Below, one piece after another: positions 31,629 through 36,871 of a stretch of DNA of 36,871 bases. The DNA is from Rhizobium sp. Q54 (lineage in GTDB: Bacteria > Pseudomonadota > Alphaproteobacteria > Rhizobiales > Xanthobacteraceae): positions 1 through 36,871 of the forward strand of contig CAMAWF010000027.1 of assembly GCA_945861895.1 (NCBI GenBank). The letters are read 5' to 3'. The first letter of the stretch is position 1, and every line of letters begins with the position of its first letter. The translations under genes were made by a program, and so were the position numbers. A model generated the notes under the pieces. That model saw nothing but the letters and a program-made list of their open reading frames with translations. It did no database searches and was not told the origin of the DNA.

Positions 31629-32498
31629 CTACTGGCGAATCCGTAAATATATGAACCAGTAAACGCCGCCGACCAGCCCACCTCCGCCAATGATATTTCC
31701 GATGGTGACGGGGATAAGACTGGAGAAGAATACCGGCCACGTCAGAACTCCATAATCGGCAGAGTTGACTCCAATTTGGGTCCACAGGTCCGCCGGTCCC
31801 CAAGCTTTCATGAACAAGCCGAGTGGTATGAGATACATGTTGGCGACCGAATGCTCGAAACCCGCCACGACAAATGCCGAAACAGGAAAAAGCACGGCAA
31901 GTACCTTGTCGCTCGTTGTCCGAGCGCCAAAGGCAAGCCACACGGCGAGACACACCAGTACGTTACATAGACTGCCAAGGAAGAGAGCGTGATCGAAAGG
32001 TAACGTCGCCTTGTCTAGCGCGAGCTTGAGAGCAACATTTGCGACGGCACCTTGTCCGGATAGGTACTGTCCGGAAAGGAATACGAGCATCGCAGTTCCG
32101 ATCGCACCAATGAAGTTGCCGATGTAAACGATGAGCCACGCCCTCAACATCTCGTGCAGTCGGACCTTGCCGGCGGCCCAAGCCATGACCATCAGGGTGT
32201 TCCCGGTGAAGAGTTCAGCTCCGCCCAAAATGACAAGTATGAGTCCAAGGCAGAACGCGATGCCGGCAAGCAGTCGGCTCAATCCGAAGGGAAGAACGCC
32301 GTCTGCTCCCGCCAGGACGGTGGTCGCAAACATGGCACCAAGAGCGATGAAAGCGCCAGCGAGGATTGCCAGGGCCAAGAGGCTCAGGACGTCCAGCCTC
32401 GTCTTCTGAATACCGATCGCTTCGGCCTTCTCGGCGATTTCCGTTGGCAACAGCGCATCGATGCCGCGATTGTTAGGATTTGTGCTGCCGATTGTCAT
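31629..32498 (-). CDS. focA: Formate/nitrite transporter family channel (FocA-like)
   Basis: A 289-residue FNT-family channel with six helices. GGAELFTGNTLMVMAWAAGK holds the conserved threonine loop (Thr98), and GFEHSVANMYLIPLGLF holds the central histidine (His216) that gates anion or acid passage in FocA. The start is clear, with GGAGG about seven bases before the ATG. FNT pentamers pass formate, nitrite or related small anions. In E. coli focA/focB accompany formate hydrogenlyase-type genes, and this copy lies 1.2 kb upstream of the hyf-like operon, but separated by three other coding units. Substrate choice between formate and nitrite is not readable here. Confidence 0.88.
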   Translation of the reverse strand: MTIGSTNPNNRGIDALLPTEIAEKAEAIGIQKTRLDVLSLLALAILAGAFIALGAMFATTVLAGADGVLPFGLSRLLAGIAFCLGLILVILGGAELFTGNTLMVMAWAAGKVRLHEMLRAWLIVYIGNFIGAIGTAMLVFLSGQYLSGQGAVANVALKLALDKATLPFDHALFLGSLCNVLVCLAVWLAFGARTTSDKVLAVLFPVSAFVVAGFEHSVANMYLIPLGLFMKAWGPADLWTQIGVNSADYGVLTWPVFFSSLIPVTIGNIIGGGGLVGGVYWFIYLRIRQ

Positions 32499-32701
32499 GT
32501 CGCTCCCTCCACGGGCACCTTTGAGACAGAGAAGAAGGTCGTCGCCGCATGTGCGGCCACATTGACGTGCTCAGACCGTTCAGCATCGGCTAACTTGTAC
32601 CCGGATATCACGCAAGGTCACTGTATCTTTCAATGACGGCCCCTCAGACAATCAAGAGTCCGATTGACTCTCCTTACGGGCGGACCGCTAGCGACATCCT
32701 C

Positions 32702-32718
32702 GGTGCCGTCGCGGCACC
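32702..32718. repeat. Perfect 7-bp hairpin in the gap upstream of the formate channel gene
   Basis: GGTGCCG (32702-32708) and CGGCACC (32712-32718) pair around a TCG loop, followed on the + strand by TAAAAATC. It lacks a T tract in either outgoing direction, so it is not a good terminator. The remaining bases 32499-32701 hold no recognised gene. Confidence 0.6.
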
Positions 32719-32749
32719 TAAAAATCTGCGGATGAATTGGAGATATTTA

Positions 32750-32896
32750 GAGCATGACCCCGAAAAAGCCTGCCCCGGACGTGATCCGGGGCGGGAACCG
32801 GTTTTCCGCCGGAGCCTGTGCTCGGGCCGGCCAAAGGCCGGACCCGAGTGCGAAGCCCGCTTCGGCGGGCGAAGGAAGGTCGGAAAAGATCGTGCT
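32750..32896. repeat. Composite extragenic palindromic element with three strong hairpins
   Basis: The stretch opens with AGAGCATGACCCCGAAAA and ends with CGGAAAAGATCGTGCT, which are roughly inverted to each other. Inside are three stems: GCCCCGGA/TCCGGGGC (32772-32792), a 12-bp stem with one bulge (32821-32848, CTCGGGCCGGCC with its complement around AAA), and GCCCGC-TTCG-GCGGGC (32855-32870) with a stable TTCG loop. The outer sequence with GGGAACCGGTTTTCCG resembles a dispersed element I remember from Bradyrhizobiaceae genomes. It fills the gap between the formate channel gene and the cytochrome gene. Confidence 0.7.
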
Positions 32897-33262
32897 TTAG
32901 CGTTCGAGCGTCTTCAAGAAGTCGATGAGGTCGCCGACTTGGCCAGGATCGAGGCGGAATTCCGGCATGCTGGGATGACCGGTGACGATCCCTTCCCCCA
33001 GCGCCTCCTCAAGACTTTCAACCGGATAGCGCAAATGCAGTGTCCGGAAAGGAGGCGCAATTTTCAACGGGCTTGGGCTGACCTTGTCGGTGGAATGACA
33101 CTGCGCGCAATGAACGCGCGCGAAGATGAGCCCGCGTTGCGCGCTGGGGTTTTGCGCCATGGCTCCTGCGGGAATAAAAAGGACAAGCGCGGCAATGACG
33201 GCGGCTTTCACGAGAGCCGCCTCATTTAATAATCGCCACCGCATATCGCCTTGGCTTTTCAT
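32897..33262 (-). CDS. Small c-type cytochrome
   Basis: A 121-residue protein with a signal peptide (hydrophobic core about residues 17-32, cleavage near AMA-QNP). It has one haem site CAQCH (Cys52, Cys55, His56) and a likely axial Met99 in GHPSMPEF, giving a single-haem class I cytochrome with a mature size near 85 residues. ATG 33262 is used; an ATG six codons later is possible. It would carry electrons in the periplasm. It follows a DUF6455 protein and a Spy-like protein on the same strand. No partner oxidase or dehydrogenase is adjacent. Confidence 0.88.
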   Translation of the reverse strand: MKSQGDMRWRLLNEAALVKAAVIAALVLFIPAGAMAQNPSAQRGLIFARVHCAQCHSTDKVSPSPLKIAPPFRTLHLRYPVESLEEALGEGIVTGHPSMPEFRLDPGQVGDLIDFLKTLER

Positions 33263-33283
33263 TCTGGTTTTTTACTTTGCCCT

Positions 33284-33721
33284 TCACTTGCCCTTAGCGG
33301 GCGGGGATGACTCCGCTTCCAGCGCGCCAAGCGTATCGGCGTTCGGACAATAGGCCCGCCATGACGGATCGGCGGGATTATCCTTCAGATCGTGCTCGCA
33401 TTGATGCTTCGCGCCGCAGAGGGAGCAGAGCCGCTGCAAATCTTGCATCACTTTCGGCTGGCGGCGCTCTATATCGACCGTATTAAGACGCAAGGCATCC
33501 ATACGCAACGCGAGCAGTTGCGCGGAATTTTCATCCTTGTCGGCCAAGGCACGAAGCTCGGCCACGCTCATGCCGGCGTCGGAAGCCATGCGCTGGAGCT
33601 CATCCTGACTGCATGCGGCCAATTCAGCGCGCCGGGCGCGCCGCTTCCGCCAGCTTCCCCACGCCTGGATCAAGGCCTGAACAGGCGATGAGCTATCCGG
33701 TTTCACGCTCTGAATGGTCAT
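33284..33721 (-). CDS. DUF6455 family protein
   Basis: A 145-residue protein ending in a four-cysteine module: Cys99, Cys102 and Cys108 in RLCSLCGAKHQCEHDL and Cys125 in WRAYCPNADTL, a likely metal or redox site. The region ELQRMASDAGMSVAELRALA is the family's helical part. These features match DUF6455, a proteobacterial family of unknown function often near respiratory or stress genes. ATG 33721 is chosen because GAGAGA lies upstream and the gene then starts 2 bases after the Spy-like gene; the frame is open further up, inside that gene. Confidence 0.75.
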   Translation of the reverse strand: MTIQSVKPDSSSPVQALIQAWGSWRKRRARRAELAACSQDELQRMASDAGMSVAELRALADKDENSAQLLALRMDALRLNTVDIERRQPKVMQDLQRLCSLCGAKHQCEHDLKDNPADPSWRAYCPNADTLGALEAESSPPAKGK

Positions 33722-33723
33722 GG

Positions 33724-34233
33724 CTATCTCTCTTCGCGCCAGCGCCAATGTTGCCAGCCCCGCTGCCGTGGGCCGATCGAATCGAGCAGCGTTTTCTGTT
33801 CGTTCGACAACGCACCATAGAAAGCATCGAATGCCGGACGAACGGTCTTGATGGCTTGCAGCATCGCTTCGAGCCGCTTTTCCATCAGATCGAAGCGCTG
33901 CGAAGCATTTGCAGGAAATTGCCGGGGGCAAGCCGCGGAGATCGTTTCCGCCGCCTTGGCCGAAGCGGCCTTAAGTTCGTTCAAGGCAGCTTTCTGCGCA
34001 TCGGTGGGCTTGATCGCACGCTCGATGCGTTCGATCCGCCATGCCGCCAAACCGGCAACACCAGGGTCGCATGCCCCCCGGCCCATCATGCCGGGCCCCA
34101 TCATGGCACCGGGACCCCAGCCATACCCGCGCGAGCCCGGGTCAGGTTGTGCCCATGACAACGCGGTCATCGAAATCAGCGAGACGAGGCCAAGAGTAAG
34201 CGCCAAGAAAATGTTCAATGGAAATTTGCGCAT
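33724..34233 (-). CDS. Spy/CpxP-like (LTXXQ motif) periplasmic protein
   Basis: A 169-residue protein with a signal peptide (to about SWA-QPD), a Gly/Met-rich stretch GWGPGAMMGPGMMGRGACD (about residues 38-56) and a helical remainder. LSNEQKTLLDS near the C-terminus is the LTxxQ-type motif of Spy/CpxP relatives, which act as periplasmic chaperones or metal-stress proteins. The Met-rich region could bind copper, which would fit the neighbouring cytochrome c, but this is inference. It is the first gene of a likely three-gene unit with DUF6455 and cytochrome c. Confidence 0.72.
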   Translation of the reverse strand: MRKFPLNIFLALTLGLVSLISMTALSWAQPDPGSRGYGWGPGAMMGPGMMGRGACDPGVAGLAAWRIERIERAIKPTDAQKAALNELKAASAKAAETISAACPRQFPANASQRFDLMEKRLEAMLQAIKTVRPAFDAFYGALSNEQKTLLDSIGPRQRGWQHWRWREER

Positions 34234-34331
34234 GCCTTATTCTCCAAGCAAAAATTCCAGTTTGAAATTTTAACCCGCGGTTTGCCGGCTACTTTGACGC
34301 AGATCAATTCAAGCGGCCGCAATCGCGGCGT

Positions 34332-35186
34332 TTAGGCCCCAATCTCAAATTGCCGTTCGATTTCGCTCATGGATGCATTTGTGGGGACGGGGACGGACAC
34401 CGGCGCGCGATCGCCGCGATAGAGCACGCCAAGATTGAAGCCGTCCTCGGCGAGCACCTGGGCCGTTGCCGCCGCACGGTCCGGCGCGGCCGGCATGGCG
34501 GCCGGCCGCACCATTTTCTTCCACTCCCCTTGTTCCGGCCGGAACATCACACAGGGGCTCAAAACTTCGATGAAGGCAAAGCCCGGCCAGGCGATACCTT
34601 CGACGATCAAATCGGCAAGACCCTGCGGGTCGCCGGCAAAACCGCGCGCCACGAAATTCGCGCCTGCGACAATCGCAAGCGCAAGCGGATTGAGCGGCCG
34701 CAGCCCGATGCCACCCGGCGCGATATCGCTGTCCCAGTCCGGTTCCGTCGTCGGCGATGGCTGCCCTTTGGTCATGCCGTACACCCGGTTGTCCATGACC
34801 AGGTAAAGCATGTCGACGTTGCGCCGGCAGGCGTGGATGAAATGATTGCCGCCGATCGAATAGCCGTCGCCGTCGCCTCCGACCGTGATGACTTCGAGAT
34901 CGGGGCGCGTCAGCTTGAGGCCGGTCGCCACCGCCAAGGCGCGGCCATGCACGCCATGAAAGCCGTAGCAGTTGGTGTAGGCCGGCAGGCGCGACGAGCA
35001 CCCGATACCCGATACCAGCACGACCTCGTGCGACGGCCGGCCATACGCCGCCAGCGCGCGCTCAAGCGCGGCAAGCACGCCATAATCGCCGCAGCCTGGA
35101 CACCAGATCGGGTGCGCGCCCGAGGAAAAATCCTTGGCCGCAAGCGCTTTCACGCAATGGGCTTCCGATGCGAGAGAGACGCTCAT
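34332..35186 (-). CDS. korB: 2-oxoacid:ferredoxin oxidoreductase beta subunit (KorB-like)
   Basis: A 284-residue subunit that binds thiamine diphosphate and one [4Fe-4S] cluster. The TPP motif is GGDGDGYSIGGNHF (from 103) with MDNRVYGMTKGQPSPTTEP, where K-G-Q-x-S-P-T is the family hallmark. Cluster cysteines are Cys29 and Cys32 (WCPGCGDYG), Cys63 (GIGCSSR) and Cys212 (LSPCVMF). GGAG precedes the ATG at 35186. It starts 12 bases after korA on the same strand. With KorA it converts 2-oxoglutarate (or another 2-oxoacid) and CoA to the acyl-CoA, reducing ferredoxin. Confidence 0.9.
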   Translation of the reverse strand: MSVSLASEAHCVKALAAKDFSSGAHPIWCPGCGDYGVLAALERALAAYGRPSHEVVLVSGIGCSSRLPAYTNCYGFHGVHGRALAVATGLKLTRPDLEVITVGGDGDGYSIGGNHFIHACRRNVDMLYLVMDNRVYGMTKGQPSPTTEPDWDSDIAPGGIGLRPLNPLALAIVAGANFVARGFAGDPQGLADLIVEGIAWPGFAFIEVLSPCVMFRPEQGEWKKMVRPAAMPAAPDRAAATAQVLAEDGFNLGVLYRGDRAPVSVPVPTNASMSEIERQFEIGA

Positions 35187-35198
35187 CGTAACGCTCCA

Positions 35199-36871
35199 TC
35201 AGGCGAGATAAGAGGCAATCTCGCTTGGCCGGAATGGCAGGGGTCCGGGTCGCGCGACGCTTTCCGCGCTCACCGGTATGGCCTTCTGACCAAGAAGATA
35301 ATGGTAGAGCTGCGCGCTGTGGTTCTGCTCGATCACGATGACGCGCCGCGCGCCATCGAGCGCGCGCGCCAGTGCATCGAGCGGCAGCGGCGCCAGCATT
35401 CGCAATCCGACGATGCGGACCGGATGTCCGGCCGCAGTGAGCCGCCGCGCCGCCTCGCGCGCGGGCCCGATGGTCGATCCGAATGCGATGACCGCCGTGT
35501 CGCCCGCTCCCCAGCTTTCGCCCCAAAGATCGCCGGGCTCGAAGCGCTGCAATTTCTTGGCGCGCTTGTTGATCTGCGCCACATGCGCGCCGGCGCCACT
35601 CGCCGGCAGACCGATCTCATTGTGGGTGAGGCCCTCGGCAACCCACTGCTGTCCGGGCGTGCCAGGCGACGGCATCGGCGTCACCGGATCGAAACCGATG
35701 GCATAGCGCTTGAACTGAGCGCCGGAAGCTGCGCCGTTGGTCCGGCGCTGCAACGGCTTCGGGCGCTTGCCGTCCGGATCGATCACCGCGAGCGTCTGCC
35801 CGAAAGCCTGATCGGAAAGAACGATGACCGGAAGTTGCAGGGATTCGGCGAGATAGACGGCGCGCTCCGCCGTCGAAATACAGTCGGCGATGGAGGTTGG
35901 CGCAAGCACGATGCGCGGAGCGTCGCCGTGGGCGCCGTGGATCGCGATATTGATGTCGCTCTGTTCGGTCTTCGAAGCAATTCCGGTGGAAGGTCCGGCA
36001 CGCATGACGTCGATCACCACGGCCGGTATCTCGGCGGCGACCGCCAGACCCAGCGTTTCGAGCATCAGCGAAAACCCCGGACCCGAGGTCACGGTCATCG
36101 AGGGCGTGCCGCCATACGACGCGCCGAGCACCATATTGATTGCAGCGAGTTCGTCCTCGGCCAGCACCAATCGCCCGCCCAGCTTCCGCAATTCGGGCGC
36201 CAGCCATTCGACCAGATCCGTCGCCGGCGTGATGGGATAACAGCCCACGAAGCGCACGCCACCGCGCAGCGCACCGAGCCCGATCGCCTGGTTGCCGGTG
36301 ATCAACCACCGGCCAGTCTTCTGCGGCCGTTCAAGCTTATAATTGAGACCAAGCTTCGCGCCGGCCATTGCACCTGCAGCAGCCGCAGCGGCATTCGCTT
36401 TGATGACCTCGGCGCCCTTGTCGCCCAATACCGCCTGGAGCGCCGCACCTACGTCCAATTCGGTTAGCCCTGCCAGCACGGCAACCGCAACCGCCGCGAA
36501 GATGTTGATATGCCGGCCGCGCAATGCCTTTTCGAGCCGCGTCAATTCCGGATCGCCCATCGGCAGGTCGATCGTGCGTGCCTTGGATTTGGCGATACCG
36601 GGCGGTATGGGGCCGGATTTCTTGTCGGCAATGAGGATGCTGTTTTCGTCCAGCGGAATTTCTGACGCGAACTGCTCGACCTTGTCCCAGTCGAGTGCGA
36701 CGAACATATCGAACCGGTCGGGCTGCGCTTCAATCGGAGTTGTGGAGATCTGAACCAATGCCGCCGCTTCGCCGCCGCGTACTTGCGGACCGAACAGTTG
36801 CGACATCAATCCATAATAGCCGGCGTGGGCGGCGGCGCGCAGGAACACACTGCCCGCAGTCATGGCGCCGG
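35199..36871 (-). CDS. korA: 2-oxoacid:ferredoxin oxidoreductase alpha subunit with fused gamma domain (KorA-like), 5' end outside window
   Basis: About 556 residues are visible. Residues up to about 185 form the gamma domain (FGPQVRGGEAAALVQIS, FVALDWDKVEQFA), and the rest the alpha subunit (ITGNQAIGLGALRGGVRFVG, CYPITPATDLVEWLAPE, TVTSGPGFSLMLETLGLAVA). The frame stays open to the edge and the family normally has a G-S-G-G-x-G start about 20 residues before VMTAGSVF, so the ATG at 36863 is internal and the true start lies outside. It pairs with korB to make a two-subunit enzyme typical of aerobic and facultative alphaproteobacteria. Substrate choice is presumed 2-oxoglutarate. Confidence 0.9.
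   Translation of the reverse strand, partial: GAMTAGSVFLRAAAHAGYYGLMSQLFGPQVRGGEAAALVQISTTPIEAQPDRFDMFVALDWDKVEQFASEIPLDENSILIADKKSGPIPPGIAKSKARTIDLPMGDPELTRLEKALRGRHINIFAAVAVAVLAGLTELDVGAALQAVLGDKGAEVIKANAAAAAAGAMAGAKLGLNYKLERPQKTGRWLITGNQAIGLGALRGGVRFVGCYPITPATDLVEWLAPELRKLGGRLVLAEDELAAINMVLGASYGGTPSMTVTSGPGFSLMLETLGLAVAAEIPAVVIDVMRAGPSTGIASKTEQSDINIAIHGAHGDAPRIVLAPTSIADCISTAERAVYLAESLQLPVIVLSDQAFGQTLAVIDPDGKRPKPLQRRTNGAASGAQFKRYAIGFDPVTPMPSPGTPGQQWVAEGLTHNEIGLPASGAGAHVAQINKRAKKLQRFEPGDLWGESWGAGDTAVIAFGSTIGPAREAARRLTAAGHPVRIVGLRMLAPLPLDALARALDGARRVIVIEQNHSAQLYHYLLGQKAIPVSAESVARPGPLPFRPSEIASYLA

Noticed and set aside
34350-36467. Open frame of about 705 codons on the plus strand across korB and korA
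   Set aside because: It is antisense to two conserved genes, has Arg/His-rich composition and no domain; long antisense frames are common at this GC content.

Overview
The window looks like a piece of chromosome from a high-GC alphaproteobacterium, most likely of the Hyphomicrobiales (Bradyrhizobium/Rhodopseudomonas/Xanthobacteraceae type). This is judged from codon bias, tightly overlapping operons, two branched-chain-amino-acid-type (Liv) ABC transporters for small organic acids, a DUF6455 protein, a gamma-alpha fused 2-oxoacid:ferredoxin oxidoreductase, and an extragenic palindrome of a kind I remember from that group. No rRNA, tRNA, CRISPR array, transposase or phage gene was seen. All family names come from reading motifs and from memory; no database search was run.

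Region 1 (1-15639, + strand) is a catabolic block. It starts with an HpaB-type flavin monooxygenase cut by the window edge, an enamidase-like cyclic amidohydrolase and an MFS carrier. A complete Liv-type ABC transporter follows (livHMGF, then its binding protein, then a strong terminator). Last comes a five-gene overlapping operon whose order and families match hmfABCDE, the 2-furoate pathway: a three-subunit molybdenum hydroxylase for furoyl-CoA, a furoate-CoA ligase and a crotonase-fold 2-oxoglutaryl-CoA hydrolase. The molybdenum subunit carries a C-terminal CoxG/SRPBCC domain. The inferred logic is uptake of an aromatic or heterocyclic acid, activation to CoA, ring hydroxylation and opening, and 2-oxoglutarate as product.

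Region 2 (15711-23008) is a second catabolic module: a minus-strand operon livJ-H-M-G-F, an ACMSD-like amidohydrolase and an AA_synth (DUF1185) protein. It is read divergently from a LysR regulator, with a T-N11-A palindrome between them. Its substrate is not known.

Region 3 (23084-30446, minus strand) is the most interesting part: a six-gene hydrogenase-4-like membrane complex (hyfB-C-E-F-G-I) headed by a small XRE regulator. The catalytic-subunit homologue has lost the cysteine pairs that hold Ni-Fe, while the small subunit keeps its Fe-S cysteines and the antiporter-like subunits keep their charged proton-pathway residues. This fits the energy-converting hydrogenase-related (Ehr) complexes, whose function is unknown. 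No ferredoxin-like subunit or hydrogenase maturation gene is in the window.

Region 4 (30447-32896) reads as less GC-rich and patchy: a truncated CDF metal-efflux remnant, an unknown two-helix membrane protein, a formate/nitrite channel (FocA family) and a cluster of strong extragenic hairpins. Region 5 (32897-36871) holds a small c-type cytochrome, a DUF6455 protein, a Spy/LTXXQ-like periplasmic protein and korB-korA; korA runs off the right edge. A possible but unproven link is that furoate gives 2-oxoglutarate, KorAB reduces ferredoxin with it, and the Ni-less complex uses a low-potential donor to move ions.
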